Below, one piece after another: positions 1 to 8,171 of a DNA stretch of 32,982 bases; positions within the stretch are counted from its first letter, which is position 1, and the number at the start of each line of letters is the position of its first letter. The stretch lies in NCBI GenBank assembly GCA_016926755.1, contig JAFGNZ010000017.1:1-32982 (forward strand), in the 5' to 3' direction. The notes below the pieces were generated by a model. It saw only the letters and a program-made list of their open reading frames with translations, searched no databases and had not been told where the DNA came from. The stretch comes from Myxococcaceae bacterium (GTDB lineage Bacteria; Myxococcota; Myxococcia; Myxococcales; Myxococcaceae). The translations under genes were made by a program, and so were the position numbers.

Positions 1-2
1 GC

Positions 3-365
3 GTGCTCTCGGGCGCTGACGACAAGTCCCTCAAGGTGTGGGACGCCTCCTCCGGGCAATGCCTGCTCACCCTCTCAGGACATTCCTCTTGGGTCAGCGC
101 CTGCGCCTGGAGTCCGGACGGCCGGCGCGTGCTCTCGGGCGCTGCCGACAAGTCCCTCAAGGTGTGGGACGCCTCCACGGGCCAATGCTCCTGGTCTGGC
201 TACTACTTCCCGGAGGGGCAGACCGCGTCCATCCACGAGGTTGAGGGGCGCATCCTTCATGCTTCCCCAGAGGCCTGGCGCTGGCTGGGCTGGCAGTGGA
301 CCGATCCTGCCACGGGCCAACTTCGGCTCCTCCCCGCTGAGGCCTTCGGCCCACTCCCCGCCTGA
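3..365 (+). CDS. WD40-repeat protein, C-terminal end (5' truncated by window edge)
   Basis: Only the last 120 residues are inside the window; the true start lies upstream. One full WD40 unit and the first half of another are visible, each with the usual GH...SPDG...V(L)SG...D..LKVWD signature. The unit length is 42 residues (126 bp), normal for a WD40 blade. Bases 1-62 and 127-188 are nearly identical DNA, so the blades were recently duplicated or homogenised. After the last partial blade comes a tail of about 60 residues rich in Trp and Pro, with no recognisable domain. In myxobacteria such repeats often form the sensor end of large multidomain proteins (kinase, NACHT/STAND or TIR proteins), but the N-terminal part that would decide this is not visible. 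The WD40 call is secure; the role is unknown. Confidence 0.85.
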   Translation: MLSGADDKSLKVWDASSGQCLLTLSGHSSWVSACAWSPDGRRVLSGAADKSLKVWDASTGQCSWSGYYFPEGQTASIHEVEGRILHASPEAWRWLGWQWTDPATGQLRLLPAEAFGPLPA

Positions 366-550
366 CTTCAAAGGAACGGGTTGCAAGCCGACAATGGAGA
401 GCTGTCGCGGCACTGGGGCGCCGCTCGTGAAGCCCCGTCGCTCGGGCTGGGAGTTCGGATGACCTGTGGGGGAGGGCTGACGTGTGCCTACTGATGGGGT
501 AGGGTGCTGCGCGCGGAGAATCCATCGCTCCTCTCCCCACGAGGCACAGG

Positions 551-2020
551 ATGAAGAGACTGCGCAGGCCTTACATGCACTCAGCGTTTCTGCCGCCCGG
601 GCTGGTGGTGGACCACTGGCGCGTGGTGAGCCGGCAGGGCCGAGGTACCTATGGGACGGTGTACCAGGTCGTAGAGGTGGGGCGGGAGCAGGCCGGGCCG
701 GTGGCGTTCAAGATCGCCGTGTACGAGGGGGACAGGCGCTTCGAGCGTGAGGTGTCACTGCTGGGGCGCATTCATCACCCAAGCGTGCCGCGGCTGCTGG
801 GGTACGGCGAGTGGGGCGCGTCGCCCGGAGTCTTCTACCCGTACGTCGTCATGGAGTGGGTGGAGGGCGCGCGCCTCTATGACTGGGCCGGTGCGCACAG
901 CGCCTCTTCGCGGCGGGTGCTGGTGATGCTCTCGCAGGTGGCCAGGGCGCTGGAGGCCACGGAGCAGGCGGGAGGCGTGCACCGAGACGTCAAGGGCGCC
1001 AACGTGCTGGTGCGAGCGGCGGATGGGCGCGCGATGCTGACGGACTTTGGCGCCGGGCACTACGCGGGCGCCGAGACGCTCACCGCGCATGCCTTGCCGC
1101 CGGGGACACCTGCCTACCGCAGCCCCGAGGCCTGGCAGTTCGAGCTTCGCCACGGCCATGAGGCCCGCGCGCATTACCCAGCCAGGCCAACGGATGACCT
1201 GTTCGCGCTGCGAGTGACAGCGTACCGGCTGGTGACGGGGGAGTACCCGCCGCCCACGGAGCCCGGAGTCGAGGGAGCGGACATCTGGCACGTGGAGGGA
1301 GCAGGGCCCAGGCCGCCGATGGCGCTCAACCCGCGAGTGGAGCCGCAGCTGAGCGCGCTGGTTCTGAAGATGCTGTCGGTGAGCCCCAAGGCGCGGGGCA
1401 CGGTGCGGCAGATGGCTGAGGCTTTGGAGCAGGCGGCGAGGAGCGCCGGGCTGGGAGCGGATCAGCCCCTGTTCGGCTGGGAGCGGGTGGAGGGTGGAAG
1501 GAGAACTGCGGTGGCGAGCTCGAAGGCGGAGGAGCCCGCGCAGCAGCATCAGGCTGCCGCCGGGAGAGTCCCGTCACGAGAAGCCTCAGGCAATCTGGCA
1601 GGCGCGCTCTGGGTGGCGGTGCAGGTGTTGGTGGTGTTCGTGGTGCTGTCGCGACCCGAGCCGGAGCCCGAGCTGGAAGACCTGGAGCCGATGCCCATGT
1701 TGGCGCAGGAGGAGGCACTGGACGCAGGAGCGGCGGACGCGGGAACGGTGGGACTTGGCGACGCCGTGAGCGAGGCGCCGGTGGCCATTGCCGCGCCGGT
1801 GCCGTTCCAAAGAGCCTTCGGCGCCGATCTACCGAAAGGGCCGCTACCGGGCCAGCGACGCCCGCCCTGTGGGAGGGGACGGGTGGAGATCAACGAAGCC
1901 TGCTGGATGAAGCTCGATGAGAGGCCTCCCGACTGCCCGGAAGGCGACTCCTATGAATGGAGAGGTGCATGCTACGCGCCTGTCTTCTCTTCTCGGCGTC
2001 CGGCCACATCGAACCCATAG
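551..2020 (+). CDS. Membrane-anchored Ser/Thr protein kinase with C-terminal four-Cys domain
   Basis: A eukaryote-like (Hanks) kinase of 489 residues. The glycine loop GRGTYGTVY is at residues 30-38, the ATP lysine in VAFK at K54, the catalytic loop HRDVKGAN from H144 (D146), DFG at D165 and GTPAYRSPE near 185-193, so the catalytic set is complete. A single hydrophobic segment at about 349-367 should anchor the protein in the inner membrane. An acidic Ala/Pro-rich linker follows, then a short periplasmic module (about 428-480) with four cysteines (C440, C451, C462, C474). The kinase encoded at 19666-21183 has the same architecture and tail. The ATG at 551 has GAGG eight bases upstream; M9 is a weaker alternative. 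A lipoprotein gene begins 24 bases after the stop and may share its transcript. The substrate and ligand are unknown. Confidence 0.93.
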   Translation: MKRLRRPYMHSAFLPPGLVVDHWRVVSRQGRGTYGTVYQVVEVGREQAGPVAFKIAVYEGDRRFEREVSLLGRIHHPSVPRLLGYGEWGASPGVFYPYVVMEWVEGARLYDWAGAHSASSRRVLVMLSQVARALEATEQAGGVHRDVKGANVLVRAADGRAMLTDFGAGHYAGAETLTAHALPPGTPAYRSPEAWQFELRHGHEARAHYPARPTDDLFALRVTAYRLVTGEYPPPTEPGVEGADIWHVEGAGPRPPMALNPRVEPQLSALVLKMLSVSPKARGTVRQMAEALEQAARSAGLGADQPLFGWERVEGGRRTAVASSKAEEPAQQHQAAAGRVPSREASGNLAGALWVAVQVLVVFVVLSRPEPEPELEDLEPMPMLAQEEALDAGAADAGTVGLGDAVSEAPVAIAAPVPFQRAFGADLPKGPLPGQRRPPCGRGRVEINEACWMKLDERPPDCPEGDSYEWRGACYAPVFSSRRPATSNP

Positions 2021-2044
2021 CGACGGAGCGCCTGGACCGGCCCT

Positions 2045-2572
2045 ATGCTGAAACCCCACTACATCCTATTGCTTGTTTCTCTTGTGTTGGATGGCTGCGT
2101 CGTTGCACCTGAGCCCAGGCCAGCGGGTCTGGAGGCGGGAATTGCCGCTGGCTCAGCTGGCTCTCCGGGAGTGGATGCGGGAAGCAGTGGCGGCTCTTCC
2201 AGTACGGCAAGGCCTGATGCTGGAACCCTCGCACGCAGGCCCATCATCGCAGGGGGCGTTCACTGGCCCGATGAAGTTCGGACGCTGGCCACACTGGATG
2301 GACCTGCTGTCCTCGCGGCGCATGCCGCTCTGGAGCATCTGCTGGCCCGCCTCGCGAGGGAGAAGGCCGCGGGGAGCTGCGCCTACTCGGCCAAAGCCAT
2401 GGAGGTCATCGTTGGCGAAGGGGGCGGAATGTATATCGTCCTCATCAATCAACGCATGGACAGGTGTGGATGGGTGGCTCCTCCAGGGTTCAGCACGGAT
2501 ACGGATTGGTTTGAACAGTATGCTGTATCCCCAGATGGGCGAGTCCTGGGGCGTTATCCCTACCATCCGTAG
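2045..2572 (+). CDS. Predicted lipoprotein downstream of Ser/Thr kinase
   Basis: A 175-residue protein with a type II signal: a short hydrophobic stretch, then LDGC, which makes Cys18 the likely lipidated residue. A low-complexity Gly/Ser/Ala region (about 28-60) follows and probably spans the periplasm or acts as a tether. The C-terminal globular part (about 70-175) has two cysteines and no family I recognise. The gene sits 24 bases behind the kinase gene, so co-expression is likely and it may be a partner of the kinase's extracytoplasmic tail (inference). No strong ribosome binding site precedes the ATG. The codons are visibly less GC-rich than in the housekeeping genes nearby, in line with an accessory origin. 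A partial second copy of the 5' end lies immediately downstream at 2583-2720. Confidence 0.75.
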   Translation: MLKPHYILLLVSLVLDGCVVAPEPRPAGLEAGIAAGSAGSPGVDAGSSGGSSSTARPDAGTLARRPIIAGGVHWPDEVRTLATLDGPAVLAAHAALEHLLARLAREKAAGSCAYSAKAMEVIVGEGGGMYIVLINQRMDRCGWVAPPGFSTDTDWFEQYAVSPDGRVLGRYPYHP

Positions 2573-2582
2573 GACCGAACTG

Positions 2583-2720
2583 GATCCATGCCTATTGCTT
2601 GTTTCACTTGTGTCGGATGGCTGCGTCGTTGCACCTGAGCCCAGGCCAGCGGGTCTGGGTGCAGGAGGCGGTGGCGGCTCTTCCAGTACGGCAAGACCTG
2701 ATGCTGGAGCCCTCGCGCTC
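2583..2720 (+). pseudogene. Partial duplicate of the preceding lipoprotein's 5' end
   Basis: This stretch repeats the signal-peptide and low-complexity coding region of the gene at 2045-2572. Matching blocks include ttgcttgttt, gatggctgcgtcgttgcac and ggcggctcttccagtacggc, with scattered substitutions and a deletion of about 50 bases in the Gly/Ser part. It lacks a usable ATG in the lipoprotein frame and loses the globular domain; the frame runs on into unrelated sequence. It is therefore a non-functional remnant. Similarity stops near 2720, a few bases before the stop codon of the minus-strand gene at 2725-3393, so the edge of the remnant coincides with the edge of the neighbouring cassette. 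Confidence 0.8.
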
Positions 2721-2724
2721 ACTG

Positions 2725-3393
2725 TCAGTGATTCGTTGGACCTGCTCCTCCCAGGCGAAAAGCGCGTAGCGCGCCATTCATCGCGCCCTGTAATGAGCCG
2801 TGGCGGCCCCGGCGCAGTTCTCCATAGACCAGCGCGAATGGCTGCAAGATCTTCCCATCTCGAGTCACGACAACGGGTTCATCCTCAGCAGGAGAAGGAC
2901 TTGCCTGGGCCCAGTGACCGTCAGTGGCAGTCCGCATGATCTCCCCAACGTACGCCACGAGGCTGCTCACCCACTCGGAAGAGAGCCGCTGCTCCCTCGA
3001 CAATGCATGAATTGCCCTGTCTACTGCCTCGAGACTGGCTGCTGAGCCGTCCAAGGCTTCCTGCGAGCCCATGAGTTGGGCCAAACGCGCGGCCTGCTCT
3101 TGGACCTCGGCCAGGAATGTGGCTGGAGGTGGTAGCAACGACCGCTTGGGATCAACCGGCCCCTGTTTTGCGAGAGCCTCTACATGGTCAAGCAACTCAA
3201 TCAGCGCCTCTCGCGAAGGATAGAGTGTGCCTTTGCCGTCCTCAAAGACCAGGACAACTTGGCCATCCTGGAGCAGAAGCGGTTGACCCGGCGTCCGCTT
3301 CTGTAGATCGGTGTCCACCCTGGAGTCCTGTGTTGAGAGCAAGCTGCGGACCTTCGTCGCTGAGATCATCCTTCCACGTCGCTTGAGCCTCAT
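2725..3393 (-). CDS. Soluble protein, putative immunity partner of the upstream lipoprotein
   Basis: A 222-residue protein without signal peptide or membrane segment, so probably cytoplasmic. Its ATG overlaps the TGA of the upstream lipoprotein gene (ATGA at 3393-3390), and GGAGG lies about eight bases before the start; the two are almost certainly co-translated. I do not recognise the family. Visible features are a basic N-terminus, a beta-rich segment around residues 40-60, a helical middle and a C-terminal part with the patterns YVGEIMR and FALVYGEL, which recall small bacterial immunity or DUF proteins. Its position after a lipoprotein with a nuclease-like motif suggests that it neutralises that protein. 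This role is inference from gene order and overlap only. Confidence 0.7.
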   Translation of the reverse strand: MRLKRRGRMISATKVRSLLSTQDSRVDTDLQKRTPGQPLLLQDGQVVLVFEDGKGTLYPSREALIELLDHVEALAKQGPVDPKRSLLPPPATFLAEVQEQAARLAQLMGSQEALDGSAASLEAVDRAIHALSREQRLSSEWVSSLVAYVGEIMRTATDGHWAQASPSPAEDEPVVVTRDGKILQPFALVYGELRRGRHGSLQGAMNGALRAFRLGGAGPTNH

Positions 3394-4361
3394 GGCCCTA
3401 CCTCCGTGGGATCGGGATCTGCGGGAACAACCACGGGAGGGATGGCTGGCGACGTTAGCGCCCCTGGTAGATGAAGTTTGAGCCTCGGCAGCACCAGGGC
3501 CCCTGGCGGATACACCGACGGATTGAGCGGGGTAAATGGACCAATGGAGAGCGAAGGGTTCGTTGCGGCCAGATCCTCCAATACAAATGCTCGCCAGATG
3601 GCAACTCCTCGCCGCGTTGCTTCAGCGACGACGTCCGTACCAATGGCTGTGTCTCCTGTCGTGATGAATGCGACAATAGGCTTATGCGGACTGCTGGCCA
3701 GGGCGACAGGCGAGCGTGCTGCCACATCGATCAGTCCGCGGAGTTGGTGGCGGCTGTGAGAGAGCGTCATGACTCCACGAACAGCTTTTACTTCGCAGAA
3801 GAGGCTGTCTGGAAAGGCCGTGGGCACGACTCCCCACTTGACCCAGACGATGGGGCGGACGGCTTCCGGAATCACCGAGGCGGGGAGGCCACCGGTAGCC
3901 GCAGCTCGAACAGGAGAGAGAAATGACCGCGTGTTCCGGGGAATGGCCAGCGAGTAGAGAATCCAATGCTCGAAGGCGAGACCGACGGCGCGATTGAAGG
4001 CGATCCCGGTGAGTCCCGCGCCAATTCCCTGGGCACTGGCTACAGCACGGAGCCGCAGCGTCGTGAGCGGTACCTGGCTCATAGCTATCTGGCTTGACGT
4101 ATTCGCGACAGGGATGAGCGACGCGCGCGCCCCCATAGGCACTTCTGTACGGTCCTCCATGCCCGTAGGTGCATGAGCCAGCCAGGACTGCTCGAAGTGA
4201 AAGGCACTCCCAGCGGCTACTTCTCTCCGGGGGGGGACAGGTTCAACGAGGGAGTGGCTCTCTCCTCGGCCTGAATCAGCAACACTTGCGCACCCGCTAC
4301 CAAGTAAGGCGCCTACGACGAGGAGCATCAACCCAAGAGCCCACGCCTGTCTTGTGAACAT
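3390..4361 (-). CDS. Lipoprotein with PD-(D/E)xK-like motif, candidate SitA-type toxin
   Basis: A 323-residue protein. A lipoprotein signal (hydrophobic 7-20, then GSGC with Cys24) opens it, followed by a linker of about 100 residues. A small-residue segment at 108-122 (QGIGAGLTGIAF) may contact membrane. The C-terminal half has FPDSLFCEVKA (D185, E190, K192), the arrangement of a PD-(D/E)xK nuclease core, followed by a helix with SHSRHQL and a strand AFITTGDT. A Pro-rich tail closes the protein. Lipoprotein plus variable C-terminal nuclease plus an overlapping downstream gene is the layout of SitA/SitI cassettes, which M. xanthus delivers by TraA/TraB outer membrane exchange (established for that species). 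The ATG at 4361 has GAGGT a suitable distance upstream. The nuclease call rests on one motif, and the D-E spacing is short, so other folds are possible. Confidence 0.72.
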   Translation of the reverse strand: MFTRQAWALGLMLLVVGALLGSGCASVADSGRGESHSLVEPVPPRREVAAGSAFHFEQSWLAHAPTGMEDRTEVPMGARASLIPVANTSSQIAMSQVPLTTLRLRAVASAQGIGAGLTGIAFNRAVGLAFEHWILYSLAIPRNTRSFLSPVRAAATGGLPASVIPEAVRPIVWVKWGVVPTAFPDSLFCEVKAVRGVMTLSHSRHQLRGLIDVAARSPVALASSPHKPIVAFITTGDTAIGTDVVAEATRRGVAIWRAFVLEDLAATNPSLSIGPFTPLNPSVYPPGALVLPRLKLHLPGALTSPAIPPVVVPADPDPTEVGP

Positions 4362-4700
4362 GTCTCCGACCTCACGCGGGTGACCGTGCGGCACACGGGC
4401 ATTCTCAGCGACACCTTCACCTTGCCGCTCACCAGATTGAGCCGCTCCCCAATGTACGAGGTTCTGCTCATGGAGGACCAGCGAGGTGCATGTCGCGTAC
4501 ATGCCTCCGGAGATCCTGGAGACGATGCGAGTCCACCTCGTCTCTCGAACCCCAGGCTGCGCCAGCCCGGTGCACCCGATCTGCGCCGATCCGAGGCGAC
4601 CGCCCCAGAATGGATCGCCCGCATCCCGTAAGTGCCTGGAAACACGTAAACCGGGACTTGGCCGCTTCTCTGCACTGCCTCCCAGGCGGAGGGCGAACGC
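4362..4700. promoter_or_regulatory. Divergent intergenic region with a short dyad
   Basis: These 339 bases separate the minus-strand lipoprotein from the plus-strand SPFH gene and must contain both promoters. The open frames across it show no recognisable protein. A perfect inverted repeat, gcatgt-cgcgt-acatgc, lies at 4488-4504 and could be an operator. No convincing -35/-10 or -24/-12 pair is evident by eye. A GGAGGG ribosome site occurs just before the SPFH start at 4701. Confidence 0.4.
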
Positions 4701-6503
4701 ATGAGCGCCAACGAGAAGCAGGCCAGGATGAATGGGAACCACGCAGTGAACGGTGCCGAGTCGCGGGTGCAGCTCGTGAGGGCGGAGGGCGGCGGAGGCG
4801 GCTCGAGCGGCGGCGGCAGCCACCAGCGCTACGAGCACGGCTGGCGGGCGGGCAAGCCGGAGGAGGATCCGGAGAAGATGAAGAAGTGGGGCCTGATCTC
4901 CGCGCGGCCCAGCGAGTTCCTCATCCACATGCGGCGCGGCCGGGTGCGCGAGGTGTCCGGCCAGGGCGCCAGCTGCTTCAAGTTCCCCGGCGACGCGGTG
5001 GCCATCGTCCCCACCAGCGTGCAGCGGCTCCAGTTCACCGCGGACCAGGTGACCAGCGAGAAGGTGGGCGTGTCGGTGACGGGCCTGGCGGTCTACCGCA
5101 TCGTCGATCCGCTGGTGGCCTTCCGGATGCTGAACTTCTCCTTCCCCGAGCGCGCCTCCGAGAAGCTGCAGGAGCTGCTGCGAGAGATGTTCGTCGGCGC
5201 GGCGCGGCGCCTGGTGGCCAACCTCTCGGTGGAGGAGTGCCTCACCCGGCGCAAGGAGGGCATCGCCTCGGAGCTGATGCGCGAGATCGCCCCGGTGGTG
5301 TCCGGCCGCGGCCGGCTGGATGACGCGACGGACGCGGGGTGGGGCGTCGTCATCGACACCATCGAGATCCAGGACGTGCGGGTGCTGAGCGCCACCGTCT
5401 TCGAGAACATGCAGGCGCGCTACCGCCGGGAGCAGGAGCGGCAGGCGCGCGAGGCGGAGCTGAACAAGGAGCGCTTCCTGCGGCGCGAGGAGGCGGAGGC
5501 CGAGCGCGTCATCGCCCTGACGAAGCTGGCCGCGGACGAGGAGGTGCGCCAGAAGCGGACCGTCACCGAGGAGCAGGCGCGGCTGGAGGAGCTGGCCTCC
5601 GAGGCGCGCGTCACCGAGGCGCGGCTGACGCAGGAGCGCGCCATCAAGCAGGGCCAGTCCGCCACCGAGCGCGAGGTGACGCTGGCCAGGCTGAACGCCG
5701 AGATCGAGGTCCGCCAGCGCAAGCAGCAGGCGGAGGAGGCCGCGAAGCTGGAGCACCTGGCCACCGAGGCCCGCGTGGCCGAGGCGAAGCTGACGCAGGA
5801 GCGCAACCTCAAGCAGGGCCTGGCGGCCACCGAGCGCGAGCTGGCCCTCAACAAGCTGAACGCGGAGCTGGAGCTGCGCCAGCGCAAGCAGGAGGCGGAG
5901 GAGGCCGCCAAGCTGGAGCAGCTGGCCAGCGAGGCGCGCATGGCGGACGCGAAGCTGGCGCACGAGCGCGCCATGGCCGAGGCGCAGCTGTCGCACGAGC
6001 GCACCCTGGCCGCCGCCCGCGCCGACGCCGAGCTGGAGCGCATCCGTCAGGAGCAGCAGGCGGAGATGGAGCGCATCCGCCACGAGCAGGAGGCCGCCGC
6101 CGCGCGGCACGAGGGGCAGCTGGCGTCGACGATGCAGGAGGTGGAGCGGCTCCGGGCCCAGGTGCAGGTGGCCCAGACCCGCCGCGCCATCGCCGAGGCG
6201 GAGCTGGCCGTCGCCGAGCTGGAGACGAAGAAGCTGCGCACCACTCAGGAGCTGGAGCTCAGCCGCGCCAAGGCCCTGCGCGAGATCGAGAACACGCTCA
6301 GCCCGGAGGTCATCCAGATGGCGCTGGCGCGGCAGCTCCCGCAGGTGGCCGCCGCCTTCCAGCAGAAGATGGGCGAGGTCCACGTCACCGCGGTGGATGG
6401 CGCCAACCCGTTCGGGTACATCGCCGCGGCGGTGGAGGGCGTCATGGGGCTGGCGCGCTCCGCGGGGCTGAAGATCCCCAACGCCGCCCAGCAGCAGCAG
6501 TAA
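4701..6503 (+). CDS. SPFH/Band 7 (flotillin-like) protein with long repetitive coiled coil
   Basis: A 600-residue protein. A Gly/Ser-rich, probably disordered N-terminus (about 30-45) precedes an SPFH domain (about 65-245), with the typical VSVTGLAVYRIVDP and IDTIEIQDVRV segments. Residues about 245-535 are a nearly uninterrupted charged coiled coil with three repeat units of 55 residues (from about 282, 337 and 392; the last is incomplete). The C-terminus is short, with a Gln tail. There is no N-terminal membrane helix or signal, so association with membrane would need oligomerisation or a hydrophobic patch, as in some flotillin relatives. Family members scaffold membrane microdomains or large assemblies. 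The ATG at 4701 has GGAGGG seven bases upstream. An intrinsic terminator follows, so the gene appears to be a single unit. Confidence 0.88.
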   Translation: MSANEKQARMNGNHAVNGAESRVQLVRAEGGGGGSSGGGSHQRYEHGWRAGKPEEDPEKMKKWGLISARPSEFLIHMRRGRVREVSGQGASCFKFPGDAVAIVPTSVQRLQFTADQVTSEKVGVSVTGLAVYRIVDPLVAFRMLNFSFPERASEKLQELLREMFVGAARRLVANLSVEECLTRRKEGIASELMREIAPVVSGRGRLDDATDAGWGVVIDTIEIQDVRVLSATVFENMQARYRREQERQAREAELNKERFLRREEAEAERVIALTKLAADEEVRQKRTVTEEQARLEELASEARVTEARLTQERAIKQGQSATEREVTLARLNAEIEVRQRKQQAEEAAKLEHLATEARVAEAKLTQERNLKQGLAATERELALNKLNAELELRQRKQEAEEAAKLEQLASEARMADAKLAHERAMAEAQLSHERTLAAARADAELERIRQEQQAEMERIRHEQEAAAARHEGQLASTMQEVERLRAQVQVAQTRRAIAEAELAVAELETKKLRTTQELELSRAKALREIENTLSPEVIQMALARQLPQVAAAFQQKMGEVHVTAVDGANPFGYIAAAVEGVMGLARSAGLKIPNAAQQQQ

Positions 6504-6534
6504 CCTGTCGGACAGCCTGAGAGGCTGAAAGCAA

Positions 6535-6566
6535 GGAAGCCGCCGGCGGAGGTCGGCGGCTTTCCT
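6535..6566 (+). terminator. Intrinsic terminator after SPFH gene
   Basis: The stem gccgcc (6539-6544) pairs with ggcggc (6555-6560), extended by AA/TT, and is followed by a T-rich stretch (tttcctgcttctt). It starts about 30 bases after the SPFH stop codon. Confidence 0.7.
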
Positions 6567-6746
6567 GCTTCTTGGGGGAGCGAGTCAGAGGGCTCCCCTG
6601 CTCGCGGAGCGGGCAGGAGGGAAGGGGGGTAGGGGGCGCCGGGTGTTCAGCAGCGCCGAGCAGGGCTTCATCCCGTGGCGCTTCGGTGTCACCGCGCCTG
6701 CCTGGAGCGTATATAGGGGGCTGGAAGCCTGGAGGAGTCGCTGGAC

Positions 6747-8171
6747 ATGGAAGCAACGCGCATGAAGAAGGCAGCCATCCTGGCCGCGGTGACGGGCGTG
6801 GCCGTCGCCGTCGTTCCCTGGCTCCTGCCCACCGGCCCCAGCGCCGGGCTGGATGCCGCTCGCTTCCTGGAGTCCGGCAGCTTCGCCGTGGGCGCCGCCA
6901 TCGTCTTCCTCGGAGGCCTGCTCACGGCGATGACGCCTTGCGTCTACCCGCTCATCCCCATCACCGTCTCCGTCTTCGGCGCCCGGAAGGCCGAGGGGCG
7001 GGGCAAGGCGCTGGTGCTCACCTCTTCGTACATCATCGGCATGGGCGTCATCTTCAGCGCGCTCGGGGTGCTGGCGGCGAAGACGGGGCAGGCCTTCGGC
7101 GCGCTGCTGGGGCACCCCGGCGTGGTGATGGGGCTGGCGGTGTTCCTCCTGGTGCTGGCCACATCCATGTTCGGCGCCTTCGAGCTGGCGCTGCCCTCCA
7201 GCCTGCAGAACCGGCTGAGCTCGGTGGGCGGCGCGGGCGTGGCGGGCGCGTTCCTCATGGGCAGCGTCTCCGGCTTCCTGGCGGCGCCCTGCACCGGGCC
7301 CGTGCTCACCGGCCTGCTGGCCTTCGTGGCCAAGACGGCGAACACCGGCCTGGGCGCGGGGCTGCTCTTCATCTACGCGCTGGGCATCGGCGTGCCCTTC
7401 TTCCTCATTGGCGTCTTCACCGTGCGGCTTCCGCGCGGCGGCGTGTGGATGGAGTGGGTGAAGAGCGTGCTGGGCATCATCCTGGTGGCGCTCGCCCTCT
7501 CCTATGTGAAGGACGCGTTCCCCTGGGCGCGCGAGGCGGTGAAGGGCCTGGCCGCGCAGCTCGGGAGCCTGCCGGGGGCCTTCATCGCCGCGGGGCTCGC
7601 CGGGGTGGGTGTGCTCGTGGGCGCCGTCCACCTCTCGTTCAAGGCCGGGGCGCGGGAGTTCGCCCTCAAGGGCCTGGGCGTGGCCCTGGTGGTGGTGGCC
7701 CTCCTCATGCGCGGCGGCGCGCTGGACGCGGGCCCTGCTGGGGCGCTCTGGGTGAAGCTCGGCTGGGCGGCGCCTCCCACCGTCCCCACCTTCCAGTGGC
7801 ACCACGTGATGCCCGAGAAGAAGGCCTCCTTCTCTCAGGAGCAGTTCGAGCAGGTGCTCGCGCGCGCGCGCTCCGAGGGCCGGCCGGTGATGATCGACTT
7901 CTTCGCGGACTGGTGCGCGGCCTGCAAGGAGCTGGACCGGGAGACGTACCCGTCCCCCGAGGTGATCGCCGAGTCCGGCCGCTTCCTCAACATCAAGATC
8001 GACGCGACGAACAGCGAGGACGCGCTCGACGCGCTGATGGAGCGCTTCGGGGTGGAGGGCCTGCCCACCGTGGCCTTCATCTCCTCCAGCGGGGAGCTCC
8101 TCGAGGATCCGCGCGTCACCGGCTTCCTGGAGCCCCGGCCGTTCAGCGAGGAACTCAAGAAGGTCCGCTGA
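6747..8171 (+). CDS. DsbD-type transmembrane thiol:disulfide reductase with thioredoxin domain
   Basis: A 474-residue protein. The first hydrophobic segment is at 8-28; a polytopic CcdA/DsbD region covers about 45-320, with the two conserved membrane cysteines in TPC (C65) and APC (C182). A C-terminal thioredoxin domain (about 360-474) has the active site WCAAC (C390, C393) and the cis-Pro motif GLPT. It should carry electrons from cytoplasmic thioredoxin across the inner membrane to periplasmic disulfides or cytochrome c maturation. The N-terminal DsbD alpha domain of the E. coli protein is absent, so a separate acceptor is expected. GGAGGAG lies nine bases before the ATG at 6747. The end of the gene overlaps the convergent DTW-domain gene by 17 bases. 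Confidence 0.9.
   Translation: MEATRMKKAAILAAVTGVAVAVVPWLLPTGPSAGLDAARFLESGSFAVGAAIVFLGGLLTAMTPCVYPLIPITVSVFGARKAEGRGKALVLTSSYIIGMGVIFSALGVLAAKTGQAFGALLGHPGVVMGLAVFLLVLATSMFGAFELALPSSLQNRLSSVGGAGVAGAFLMGSVSGFLAAPCTGPVLTGLLAFVAKTANTGLGAGLLFIYALGIGVPFFLIGVFTVRLPRGGVWMEWVKSVLGIILVALALSYVKDAFPWAREAVKGLAAQLGSLPGAFIAAGLAGVGVLVGAVHLSFKAGAREFALKGLGVALVVVALLMRGGALDAGPAGALWVKLGWAAPPTVPTFQWHHVMPEKKASFSQEQFEQVLARARSEGRPVMIDFFADWCAACKELDRETYPSPEVIAESGRFLNIKIDATNSEDALDALMERFGVEGLPTVAFISSSGELLEDPRVTGFLEPRPFSEELKKVR

Noticed and set aside
1-188. Tandem DNA repeat as a mobile or VNTR element
   Set aside because: The 126-base period equals one WD40 blade in frame, so it is coding repeat structure.
2073-2939. 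Open frame covering both the lipoprotein and its duplicate
   Set aside because: It is out of frame with the lipoprotein in the first part and joins the duplicate only by chance; no ribosome site.
4362-6383. N-terminal extension of the lipoprotein frame across the SPFH gene
   Set aside because: The extension is antisense to the SPFH gene and Leu/Arg-biased; the lipoprotein signal starts exactly at the ATG at 4361.
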